Part shown: piece after piece, positions 7,206 to 14,990 of the stretch
How positions within the stretch are numbered: position 1 is the stretch's first letter
Layout of the letters: every line of letters begins with the position of its first letter
From: UBA1433 sp964581565
GTDB lineage: Bacteria > Bacillota > Clostridia > Eubacteriales > UBA1433
DNA: 64,000 nucleotides
NCBI GenBank assembly: GCA_964581565.1
Contig: CAZOOZ010000009.1
Span: 37,439-101,438, forward strand
Direction of reading: 5' to 3'
Notes under the pieces: model-generated
The model's database searches: none
The model's input: the letters and a program-made list of their open reading frames with translations, nothing else
What the model was told of the DNA's origin: nothing
Translations under genes and position numbers: made by a program

Positions 7206-7370
7206 TTAACATCCGTCATTAAAGAGTATTATTAAAAGTAAGAAGAAGAACAAGAGTATGCTGTCATCTTCACCGCTACAGAACCCCATATTATCAAACA
7301 GTACTACTAAAAGTAGGAAAAACATTAATAAGGTTTCACAGTCACAATCTTTAAATATACATCCCATCAT
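7206..7370 (-). CDS. Small acidic/hydrophobic cysteine-containing protein
   Basis: A 54-residue unrecognised protein (53 if the second ATG is used). It is an internal duplication: C-E-T-L-LMFFLLLVVLFDN and D-D-S-I-LLFFFLLLIILFND, each an acidic edge followed by about 12 hydrophobic residues, with Cys at both ends and in the linker (GFCSGEDD). The hydrophobic runs are short for a membrane span. Two adjacent ATG codons (7370 and 7367) follow GGAGGG; the second has the better spacing. The frame continues upstream to 7433 but without a ribosome binding site. A decayed copy follows directly. Possible spore-coat or membrane-associated peptide; function unknown. Confidence 0.6.
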   Translation of the reverse strand: MMGCIFKDCDCETLLMFFLLLVVLFDNMGFCSGEDDSILLFFFLLLIILFNDGC

Positions 7371-7637
7371 ATTACCCTCCGTGTCATTTTTACGACTATT
7401 ATTGAAACTTGTTTCAGCAATTGTCATAATCATTTATCACAGACCAGCAGAAGAAACGCATATTTCTCACTGCTTTTCTGTCTATATCATAATACGTATT
7501 TTATAAGTATATGTGCATAATTTTTAAGAACGGAAATACATGATTTCATAAAAAAACTTCTGCATAATAGCGGCAATTAAATACACTAAAAAAAATGAAA
7601 AGCATATAGTAATTAATAGAGAGAGGCAGGTGGTTTA
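7371..7637. other. Divergent intergenic region
   Basis: Separates the minus-strand small-protein set from the plus-strand genes starting at 7638. It contains a short inverted repeat near 7400 (TGAAAC / GTTTCA around two bases) and AT-rich candidate promoter sequence around 7480-7520, none close enough to consensus for a firm call. Confidence 0.3.
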
Positions 7638-7940
7638 GTGGATAATAATGAAATTAATAAAGCTATTGATATTGTTAAGCAAATAAGTAGTGACAGCAAT
7701 GCAGATTATAATAATATTCAAAAAATCGCAACAGATAAAAATATTATGGAGAAAGTACAAGAAATTGATAAAAAATACGGCAATGAAATAAAAAAAATTG
7801 AAGCAATGAAAAACGATATGACAGCGGAAGAAAAGGCTGAACTGATAATAAAACTTAAAAAAAGTATGAATAAAGAACAAAAAATAAAATTTGATCAAAT
7901 TATAGATTCGCTGAATTCATACGTAAAAAAAAATAAATAG
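7638..7940 (+). CDS. Small charged helical protein, unknown
   Basis: A 100-residue protein I do not recognise. It starts at GTG (7638) behind AGGTGG. The sequence is rich in Lys, Asp, Glu, Asn and Ile with no Cys, Trp or membrane segment, and looks wholly helical (KIEAMKNDMTAEEKAELI, then KSMNKEQKIKFDQII). It is followed nine bases later by another small charged protein with a good ribosome binding site, and then by the protease, so the three may form one transcript. No function can be assigned. Confidence 0.6.
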   Translation: MDNNEINKAIDIVKQISSDSNADYNNIQKIATDKNIMEKVQEIDKKYGNEIKKIEAMKNDMTAEEKAELIIKLKKSMNKEQKIKFDQIIDSLNSYVKKNK

Positions 7941-7949
7941 GAGAATTAT

Positions 7950-8141
7950 ATGTCTATTTTAGGTTCATTTTTTAAAAAAGACAGCGAAGAATTACGAAAA
8001 AAAAGAGCAGAAAAAAGAGAAAAAATCTTAAAACGCAATGAATTAAGAAAAATCTACAAAAAACAAAAACTGGAAAGAAAGAGAGCCAGACATAATAAAT
8101 TTTATAAAGAAAATGAAAATACTGAAATCAAAGAAGATTAG
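7950..8141 (+). CDS. Small, strongly basic protein, unknown
   Basis: A 63-residue protein with ATG at 7950 behind AGGAG. After MSILGSFFKK it is almost entirely Lys, Arg and Glu (about residues 14-50), and closes with an acidic tail (ENTEIKED). Such a sequence would form a single charged helix or bind nucleic acid. It follows the 100-residue gene by nine bases. No family recognised; its reality is supported by the ribosome binding site and tight spacing. Confidence 0.55.
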   Translation: MSILGSFFKKDSEELRKKRAEKREKILKRNELRKIYKKQKLERKRARHNKFYKENENTEIKED

Positions 8142-8186
8142 CATATATATATAATTAAAAGTCTAAAAAGATATATTAACCAACAG

Positions 8187-9386
8187 ATGCCTCAAAAAAG
8201 CAAGATATGTGAGATGAAAGAAAATATGAATAAAAGGATTGATAAAACAATCTTGAAAAGTATAAGAGGTAAAAGCGACAAAGAAACCATATCGCTCATA
8301 GTATATACAAACCATCAAGATGATGAAAAAATAGCTGAGGTTTTATCCAAGTACAATGTTTCGGTTAAATATAAATTAAAAGGGATCAACGCCATAGCAG
8401 TTGAGATACCTGCATTGAATGTTAATAAAGTTGCAAGGCTTAAAGATGTAAAATATATAGAAAATGATACAAAAGTTGATATGTGCCTTAATGTTGCAAG
8501 GGCATCAATAGGTGCTGAATATGCACATGGTTTAGGGTATGACGGCAGAGGAGTCTGCGTTGCCGTGTTGGATACAGGGCTTTATCCTCACAATGATATA
8601 TTGTCGAGAAAGAATGGAAAAGTAAAAGCATTTGTAGATTTTATAGGTGCAAAAGGCAAGCTTTATGACGATAATGGGCACGGCACACATGTATGTGGAA
8701 TTATTGCCTCAAACGGTATTAGCTCAAATGGCAAATATATGGGTGTGGCACCCGGAGCTGATTTGATAGTTCTTAAGGTAATGGATAAAAACGGCGGTGG
8801 ACTGATATCGGATATTGCGGCCGGTATAGAATGGATTATTGAGCATAAGGAACAATACAATATTCGTGTAGTATCTATGTCTCTAGGTGTAGATAATAGG
8901 CTGGGGCGCAATGACGCACTGCTAAAAGAAGCAGAAAGGTTATGGGATCACGGTATTGCGGTATTTGTAGCAGCAGGGAATAATGGACCTGAAAGAAAAA
9001 CCATTAATGTTCCCGGGGTATCACCAAAGCTGATAACAGTGGGATGTGTAGATGATCTGCGAACGGTTCAGCGTACCGATGATGTTATTGCCGAATTTTC
9101 ATCGAGGGGACCTGCACACAAAACTGTAAAACCTGATGTTGTCGCCCCCGGGGTCGATATTATTTCCCTGAAAAATCAACAAAAACAATATGTAAAAATG
9201 AGTGGGACATCGATGTCCACGCCAATGGCCGCAGGGATAGCAGCGCTGATGCTTCAGAAAAGACCGGACCTGACACCGCAGCAAATAAAAGATATATTAA
9301 TGAAAAACACATACTCGTTAGGTGAAGATAAGAATTCGCAAGGTAAAGGTGAATTAGATATGGTGAAAATACTGAATCAAATATAA
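8187..9386 (+). CDS. S8 family (subtilisin-like) serine protease, AprX type
   Basis: A subtilase with the full catalytic set: Asp129 in VAVLDTGLYPH, His165 in DNGHGTHVCG, Asn265 in VAAGNNGP (oxyanion hole) and Ser342 in SGTSMSTPMAAG. Residues about 33-98 resemble the I9 propeptide domain that inhibits and folds the protease. There is no signal peptide, so it probably acts inside the cell, like the AprX/Isp proteases of Bacillus. At 399 residues it is normal for that group. The start is uncertain: the ATG at 8187 lacks a good ribosome binding site, and ATGs at 8214 and 8226 are alternatives. Substrates unknown; it may belong with the two small charged genes ahead of it. Confidence 0.88.
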   Translation: MPQKSKICEMKENMNKRIDKTILKSIRGKSDKETISLIVYTNHQDDEKIAEVLSKYNVSVKYKLKGINAIAVEIPALNVNKVARLKDVKYIENDTKVDMCLNVARASIGAEYAHGLGYDGRGVCVAVLDTGLYPHNDILSRKNGKVKAFVDFIGAKGKLYDDNGHGTHVCGIIASNGISSNGKYMGVAPGADLIVLKVMDKNGGGLISDIAAGIEWIIEHKEQYNIRVVSMSLGVDNRLGRNDALLKEAERLWDHGIAVFVAAGNNGPERKTINVPGVSPKLITVGCVDDLRTVQRTDDVIAEFSSRGPAHKTVKPDVVAPGVDIISLKNQQKQYVKMSGTSMSTPMAAGIAALMLQKRPDLTPQQIKDILMKNTYSLGEDKNSQGKGELDMVKILNQI

Positions 9387-9429
9387 TTATAAAAGTATAA
9401 TGATAAAATTCTGATAATATAGATTAAAT

Positions 9430-9978
9430 ATGAATAATATTAAAAAGTTTAAAAGAAATTTATTAATTATATTTATCATTTTATTTTTATTTGTAACAGT
9501 CTCTTATTTTATGCTTTTGAGTAAAATTAGTTTGCTCGGAACGGCTGAGTATCTATCCGTTTCTTATATTAGTAATGAAGAAGATATGAAAAATAAATAC
9601 GGCCGTTCCGAGTTTGAACAAACAATTAATGATATTAGAATAGGCGTGGAAAAAATTACAACAGAATTATATTTTATTACATATTCCTGGATGAGCGGGA
9701 ATTTAACCTATAATGCCATAACATTAAATGTAGAAAATATTGATAAAAATCCATTAGGCCTTACAAATTATCAAAGCAGCTACGTTATTGATAATTTAGG
9801 AAATCAATATTTTCCCATGTATTATAAAGAAAGCCCTTATCCACCTGATGACCCCTTAGGATATAAAAATGTTTTATTTATAAAATTTTGGCCGTTTGAT
9901 TCAAAAGCCAGTACGATTACATTACATTTACAATATGGCGGAGGAAAATATATTTTTTGCAATATGCCAATAAGGTAA
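9430..9978 (+). CDS. Unrecognised protein with one N-terminal membrane helix
   Basis: A 182-residue protein with a basic N-terminus (MNNIKKFKRN), one membrane helix (about residues 11-32) and an outward domain of about 150 residues that looks beta-rich and aromatic (ITYSWMSGNLTY, NQYFPMYYKESPYPPDDP). That domain could be an immunoglobulin-like or DUF4352-like fold, but I cannot confirm a family. No ribosome binding site is obvious ahead of the ATG, which is odd for this genome; an AT-rich stretch with TATAAT-like sequences lies just upstream. It stands alone between the protease and the gap before gltX. Confidence 0.6.
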   Translation: MNNIKKFKRNLLIIFIILFLFVTVSYFMLLSKISLLGTAEYLSVSYISNEEDMKNKYGRSEFEQTINDIRIGVEKITTELYFITYSWMSGNLTYNAITLNVENIDKNPLGLTNYQSSYVIDNLGNQYFPMYYKESPYPPDDPLGYKNVLFIKFWPFDSKASTITLHLQYGGGKYIFCNMPIR

Positions 9979-10313
9979 TTATTAGGCAATTATTTTGTGA
10001 TATAATAAAAAAATATATGAATGGTTTATTTATAGTTTGTCGATTGGTTAGGCTGCAAGCAAGGCATCATTGACGATCTTTATAACAATAAAGTTTTATT
10101 TATTAGATATATTTGCTATGTAGGCATATACGTTGGACAACCCTGTTAAAGCTGTCACTATCAGTGAATAACTTTCAGAACACTTCTTGGTTTTAAATAT
10201 GAATAAAGATGACTTTTCTAAAAATATATAAATAGTATATTGTATTGAGATAGATATAATGTTATAAAAAGAAAACATAAATATATTAAATCAGTCTATA
10301 TGAAAGGGCAACA
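9979..10313 (+). other. 335-base gene-free region ahead of gltX
   Basis: No convincing coding frame. An extended -10 box (TGA then TATAAT at 10001-10006) with a weak -35 lies at the left end, and a second TATAAT at 10255-10260 lies close to gltX. Transcription from the first would give a leader of about 300 bases or a small RNA; the segment around 10035-10085 is less AT-rich than its surroundings. I do not recognise a T-box, riboswitch or known small RNA. Confidence 0.35.
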
Positions 10314-11765
10314 ATGAAGGAAAAAATGAGAGTTAGATTTGCGCCGTCTCCAACAGGATATCTGCATATCGGTGGATTCCGCACAGCATTATACAATTAT
10401 TTGTTGGCAAAAAAAAATGACGGAGAAATGATACTTCGTATTGAAGATACGGACAGGACGCGCTATGTTGAAAATGCTATCGAGGATTTAATTGAAGCAC
10501 TGGATTGGTGCGGAATTCGATACGATGAAGGTGTTTATTTGAACGCTGAAAAAAAAGTTATCCAAAAAGGGCAATATGGGCCCTATATACAATCTCAACG
10601 ATTGGATATTTATCAGAAATATGTTTCTAAACTTATTGAAAAGCACCATGCATATTATTGCTTTTGCTCAAAAGAACGCGTAGATGATCTACGGGCTATG
10701 CAAGCAAAAAATAATCTTACACCTAAATACGATAAAAAATGTTTGTCTCTTTCACAAGAAGAAATACACCGAAAAATACAGGCTGGCGAAGAATATACTA
10801 TCAGGCTGAATCTTCCTTTGGATACCATTATAGAATTTGATGACGAAGTATTTGGGCATATCAGCTTTAATACTAATGATATGGATGATCAGGTGCTTAT
10901 AAAATCCGATGGATTTCCGACCTATCATTTTGCTGTGGTCGTTGATGACTTTCTGATGAAAATTACGCATGTAATCAGAGGTGAAGAATGGATTTCTTCT
11001 ACGCCGAAGCATGTATATTTAAATCAAGTTTTAGGATTTGAACAACCTAAATATATTCATTTGCCGACTGTTTTAAATACAAGCAGAAAGAAATTGTCAA
11101 AGAGAAATGATGATGCGGCCGTTGAAGATTTTAAAGCAAAGGGTTATTTGCCGCAAGCATTGACGAATTTTGTGGCGCTTTTGGGTTGGAGCAGTTCAAA
11201 TGAAGAAGAAATCATGGATATGGATAAACTGATATCAAGTTTTGACAGTGCAAGAATCAATAAATCTGGTGCCATTTTCGACATTGACAAACTTAATTGG
11301 ATGAATACACAATATATTAAAAATTATGACAGTTCTGCGCTGGCAAGGCTTTGCCAACCTTTCTTAACGAAGGAATGCGGTATGGATAAGCTGATATTAA
11401 TTGTTGAAGCCATAAGAGACAAGATGGTTTTACTTAGTGATATTAATGCTCTTTCAGAAGTTATATTTCATAAAGATTTTATTGATGAAGAAGCGCGCGC
11501 TATACTAAATATGCCAAATAGCAGTACTGTATTAAAAGCATTAAAAGAAGGCATTGAAAATACAGCCGAATTAAATAGTGAAGAAATCAATAAAATAATA
11601 AAAAGTATACAAAATGAATATAAGATAAAAGGAAAAGACCTGTATATGCCTATCCGTGTAGCTTCAACAGGCCAAGTCCATGGAGCCGATCTGAGCAAAA
11701 TCATGGCGGCTATCGGCCGAAAAGAACTGCTGAACCGTATAGAAGAGGAAATCAAAAAGTTTTAA
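10314..11765 (+). CDS. gltX: Glutamate-tRNA ligase
   Basis: Charges tRNA-Glu (and in many Bacillota also tRNA-Gln, later amidated). Class I synthetase motifs are visible: RFAPSPTGYLHIGGFRTALYN at the start, holding the HIGH-type motif, and KLSKRND as the KMSKS-type loop near residue 260. DTDRTR and the IRGEEWISSTPKH segment are typical of GluRS, and the C-terminal anticodon-binding region ends with the usual VASTGQVHGADL. Length 483 is normal. The ATG at 10314 has AAGGG upstream; a second ATG four codons later has AAGGA inside the coding sequence and is an alternative. A 335-base gap precedes it. Confidence 0.97.
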   Translation: MKEKMRVRFAPSPTGYLHIGGFRTALYNYLLAKKNDGEMILRIEDTDRTRYVENAIEDLIEALDWCGIRYDEGVYLNAEKKVIQKGQYGPYIQSQRLDIYQKYVSKLIEKHHAYYCFCSKERVDDLRAMQAKNNLTPKYDKKCLSLSQEEIHRKIQAGEEYTIRLNLPLDTIIEFDDEVFGHISFNTNDMDDQVLIKSDGFPTYHFAVVVDDFLMKITHVIRGEEWISSTPKHVYLNQVLGFEQPKYIHLPTVLNTSRKKLSKRNDDAAVEDFKAKGYLPQALTNFVALLGWSSSNEEEIMDMDKLISSFDSARINKSGAIFDIDKLNWMNTQYIKNYDSSALARLCQPFLTKECGMDKLILIVEAIRDKMVLLSDINALSEVIFHKDFIDEEARAILNMPNSSTVLKALKEGIENTAELNSEEINKIIKSIQNEYKIKGKDLYMPIRVASTGQVHGADLSKIMAAIGRKELLNRIEEEIKKF

Positions 11766-11798
11766 TAATAATTATGATACTATGACGAGGCACATGTT

Positions 11799-13076
11799 TT
11801 GGCAAAGAAAAAAGGAAAATATATAAAAAGAATCCGCAGACGTAATGCTGCTAAAATATCTATTCTTTTGCTGGTATTTATAATCGGTGTAGTTGTTGTC
11901 GCTTTAAGTAAAGAAAAAACGATGCTTCTTGAATCCCAGACTTTTATTGTATCCAAAGACGTACAAGCCTTATTTATTAAAAATGAGGCGGTACTTTATT
12001 TTGGGCATGATATTGTTAAATCGCAAAAAGAAGGAACGAAAGTTTCTAAAAATACGGTTTTAGCCGAGCAGCTTGATACAAGTACATATGCTGAATATGA
12101 AAAGGCAGTTATTTCAGAAAAACTCAATGATTATATGTATGAAGACAAATCGTATTTTTTAAACGATGTAAAAGAAGCATTTGAAATCAGCGAAGGTTTA
12201 TCAACCGATAAAGAATCTAAAATAGAAGAAAGAAACAAAATGCTTGCCGGTATAAAATATCTCTTTTATACTGAAAAACAACTAAACACACTTTATGATA
12301 AGTTTGACAGTATTGAAAAGTCGGATGAAATAAAGTTAAAGAATACGCCGATAGACTTTACAGGACAAGTTTTTTATGAAACAGACGGCTACGAAGACAT
12401 AGCTCCGACATCTGTTTTGAGTGTCCTCACACCGGAGTATTTAAATTTTGTATATAATATTCAAGAAGACGAACTTACCAAAAGAGATTCTATGGTTATA
12501 AAGGTAATTGATAATTCATGTTTATATGTAAGTTTTATCTTGCCGCTTGATACCAAGGTTGATTATGAAACGACTGTGATGAATTATAAAACAAAAGTGT
12601 CGGGGAAAAATAATTTAGAGTATGACGAATATCATTCCTTTTTAAATCAGCGAAGGGATTTACTTGTGCAGTTCCCAAAAATAAGTTTAGAAATTGATGA
12701 TAAGGTAATTAAAGGATATTTTATCGATGTTAAAGAATTTGAAAATCAAAAGATCGTCACACTTTGTATTACAAGAGATGTCGAAGACAATATCCAGTTG
12801 AGAATAGAGAATATAAAAGTATATACAGAGCAATATAATGATGTTTTTTGTATACCGAAAAGCAGTGTTTATATGAATGAAAATAATGAATATTGTATTG
12901 ATATTATCGATAAAGGAAAGATAAGAAAAACATATGTGGTAACAATAAGAGGATATGACGAGGAAAATAATAGTGTGTTAATTGATACAAAAGGCATCTA
13001 TTTATCGTCTGAAAATACCGATGATGCAACTGCACAAAGCGAAAGCCTTGAAGACTATTCGTTGATATTAAAGTAA
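11799..13076 (+). CDS. HlyD-like membrane-anchored adaptor protein
   Basis: A 425-residue protein with a strongly basic N-terminus (MAKKKGKYIKRIRRR), one membrane helix at about residues 18-38, and an outward part with barrel-sandwich-type strands on both sides of a short helical region, the build of HlyD-type adaptors. I believe that proteins of this kind often precede yggS and sepF in Clostridia, which fits here, but no ABC or RND partner lies nearby, so a transport role is unproven; an envelope or division role is possible. It starts at TTG (11799) with GAGG eight bases upstream; the nearby ATG at 11794 is out of frame and stops at once. yggS follows after 12 bases. Confidence 0.6.
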   Translation: MAKKKGKYIKRIRRRNAAKISILLLVFIIGVVVVALSKEKTMLLESQTFIVSKDVQALFIKNEAVLYFGHDIVKSQKEGTKVSKNTVLAEQLDTSTYAEYEKAVISEKLNDYMYEDKSYFLNDVKEAFEISEGLSTDKESKIEERNKMLAGIKYLFYTEKQLNTLYDKFDSIEKSDEIKLKNTPIDFTGQVFYETDGYEDIAPTSVLSVLTPEYLNFVYNIQEDELTKRDSMVIKVIDNSCLYVSFILPLDTKVDYETTVMNYKTKVSGKNNLEYDEYHSFLNQRRDLLVQFPKISLEIDDKVIKGYFIDVKEFENQKIVTLCITRDVEDNIQLRIENIKVYTEQYNDVFCIPKSSVYMNENNEYCIDIIDKGKIRKTYVVTIRGYDEENNSVLIDTKGIYLSSENTDDATAQSESLEDYSLILK

Positions 13077-13088
13077 ACGGAGAAAACA

Positions 13089-13754
13089 ATGATTAAAAAT
13101 AATATTAAAAAGATAAAAAAAATCATAGAAAAAAAGAAGCCTGAAAATACAGATATACTACTTGTTGCGGTCAGTAAATATCGCGATGTAGAAAGTATAC
13201 GCCAAGTTTATGACGCAGGGATAAAGAATATGGCAGAAAATAGGGTGCAGGAGTTTTTGGAAAAATATGAGGTGCTGCCAAATGATATAAGATGGCATAT
13301 GATTGGGCATGTGCAAACAAATAAGGTGAAATATATCATAGGGAAAGTTTGTCTGATTCATTCCTTAGACAGTCTCCGTCTTGCGCAGGAAATACAAAAA
13401 CAGTCAGAAATAAATAATGTTATAAGCGATGTATTAATTCAAATCAATATAGCTGATGAGGCGAGCAAATATGGCTTCAAAAAAGAAGAAGTAAATGAGG
13501 CGATTGCGCAAATAAGCCAAATGGAACATATACGAATTAAAGGCTTGATGTGCATTGCGCCTATTTCTGCTAATGAAATCGAATTGAATTATTATTTTAG
13601 TCAAATGAAAAGTATTTATGAAAACCTAAAAATACTGTATAATACAGATAAAGCGGAAATGAAGTACCTGTCTATGGGCATGAGTAATGACTATAAGATA
13701 GCCGTAGAAAATGGCGCCAATATTATCCGCATAGGCAGTGCCATATTTGAATAG
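13089..13754 (+). CDS. yggS: YggS/PROSC-type pyridoxal phosphate homeostasis protein
   Basis: This small PLP-binding protein has no known catalytic reaction and controls intracellular vitamin B6 balance. The PLP lysine is Lys30 in LLVAVSKYRD; other markers are MAENRVQEF, WHMIGHVQTNKVKYI, HSLDSL and the C-terminal LSMGMSNDYKIAVENGANIIRIGS. Length 221 is typical. The ATG at 13089 follows GGAGA. It is the ylmE position of the Gram-positive division cluster, and sepF follows after 18 bases. Confidence 0.95.
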   Translation: MIKNNIKKIKKIIEKKKPENTDILLVAVSKYRDVESIRQVYDAGIKNMAENRVQEFLEKYEVLPNDIRWHMIGHVQTNKVKYIIGKVCLIHSLDSLRLAQEIQKQSEINNVISDVLIQINIADEASKYGFKKEEVNEAIAQISQMEHIRIKGLMCIAPISANEIELNYYFSQMKSIYENLKILYNTDKAEMKYLSMGMSNDYKIAVENGANIIRIGSAIFE

Positions 13755-13772
13755 CAAGAAAGGAATATAAAA

Positions 13773-14234
13773 ATGAACGAAAAATTAAAAGGATTTTTAG
13801 GCATAGTCGAAAAGCAAGATGTGGAATTTGAAGATGTAGAAGAAATGGAATATGAAGATGAAATAGAAGAAAAAACGAGCAGACCTTACATATCAAAAAG
13901 ACGGGAATATGTTGAGGAGGGCAGTAAAACGATGAAAGAAAACAACAGACGAAAAATTGTATTAGTTGAGCCTGAAGAATTCAATGAGACACCCGGCATA
14001 TGCGATCAATTAAAAAACGGATATACGGTCGTGATCAATTTTGAAAAAGTAAAATCAGATGAAATTAAAAAATCATTTTATTTTTTAAGCGGCGTCGTAT
14101 ACACATTAAACGGGAGTATTCAAAAAATAGCAAAGAATGTTTTTGTTCTTGCACCCAATAACATTGATATTGTCAGTGATAATGAAGATGATCTTTATTC
14201 TAAAGATGTTATCAATTGGGAATTTGACGATTAA
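13773..14234 (+). CDS. sepF: Cell division protein SepF
   Basis: SepF anchors FtsZ to the membrane and aligns its filaments at the septum. The protein begins with a short helix (MNEKLKGFLGI) that fits the membrane anchor, followed by a very acidic linker (residues about 17-35) and the conserved C-terminal domain (about 65-150) with IVLVEPEEF, LKNGYTVVINFEKV, FLSGVVYTLNGSIQKIAKNVF and APNNIDI. The ATG at 13773 has AAAGGA upstream. It is flanked by yggS and ylmH as in many Bacillota, but ylmG and divIVA are absent. Confidence 0.95.
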   Translation: MNEKLKGFLGIVEKQDVEFEDVEEMEYEDEIEEKTSRPYISKRREYVEEGSKTMKENNRRKIVLVEPEEFNETPGICDQLKNGYTVVINFEKVKSDEIKKSFYFLSGVVYTLNGSIQKIAKNVFVLAPNNIDIVSDNEDDLYSKDVINWEFDD

Positions 14235-14246
14235 GTAAGGAAATAA

Positions 14247-14990
14247 ATGAACAATAATAAATTGCTGCTAGCCAAAGCAAATGACTGGGCAAGACAAGTA
14301 TTAAAAAAACAAGAATGCAGTTTCTATGACTTTTTTGATCCGGCATCACAAGAGAAAATAGCAGACGTACTAAAAGAATATAAGGAATTGGGTTGTTCTT
14401 TTTATGGTGGATATGAATATGCTGAACGAAAAATGTTAGCTATCTATCCAAAGCAGGAAATGCCTGAAGAGAAGGGTTATAAGATAAGCATCCTCGGATT
14501 TAATAATCATGATGCAATTACGCACAGAGATGTTCTTGGCGCATTGATGGGTCTTGGTATCAATAGAGAGAAAACAGGGGATATCCTTTTTAATGAAGAT
14601 AAGGCCTACATCTATTTAAAAGAAAACATTGCCGAGTATGTCATAATGAATTTAAATAAAATAGGCAGTTATGAAGTTTCTTTATGCAAATACAATCATG
14701 CGGATATTATTATTAAGGAACCCGAAGGTAAGGAACTCAATATTATTGTTGCCTCTATGAGAGCCGACGGCATCATCAGTGCTGCATTTAAAATGTCCCG
14801 CGCACTTTCTCAGCAATATGTCAAGGGCGAAAGAGTGAAAGTTAATCACCAGTTGCTTTTAAAACAAATGAAAGAACTCAAAGAAGGGGATATTGTCTCT
14901 ATCCGAGGAAAAGGAAGAATTGAGATTATAAGTGAAAACGGTAATACGAAAAAAGGAAATATAAAATTAACCGTAAAGAGATATGTATGA
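14247..14990 (+). CDS. ylmH: YlmH family RNA-binding protein (S4 domain)
   Basis: YlmH proteins combine an N-terminal two-part fold with a C-terminal S4 RNA-binding domain and bind ribosome-associated RNA; recent work links them to handling of stalled large subunits. Here the S4 domain is at about residues 180-245 (RADGIISAAFKMSRALSQQYVKGERVKVNHQ). The central NHDAITHRDVLGALMGLGI and REKTGDILF are hallmarks. The ATG at 14247 follows AAGGAA. The gene overlaps rluD by four bases (ATGA), so the two are coupled. RqcH, another rescue factor, lies 3 kb away on the other strand. Confidence 0.92.
   Translation: MNNNKLLLAKANDWARQVLKKQECSFYDFFDPASQEKIADVLKEYKELGCSFYGGYEYAERKMLAIYPKQEMPEEKGYKISILGFNNHDAITHRDVLGALMGLGINREKTGDILFNEDKAYIYLKENIAEYVIMNLNKIGSYEVSLCKYNHADIIIKEPEGKELNIIVASMRADGIISAAFKMSRALSQQYVKGERVKVNHQLLLKQMKELKEGDIVSIRGKGRIEIISENGNTKKGNIKLTVKRYV

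Noticed and set aside
10096..10278. 60-residue minus-strand frame in the gap before gltX
   Set aside because: No ribosome binding site, AT-driven composition and no plausible promoter facing it.
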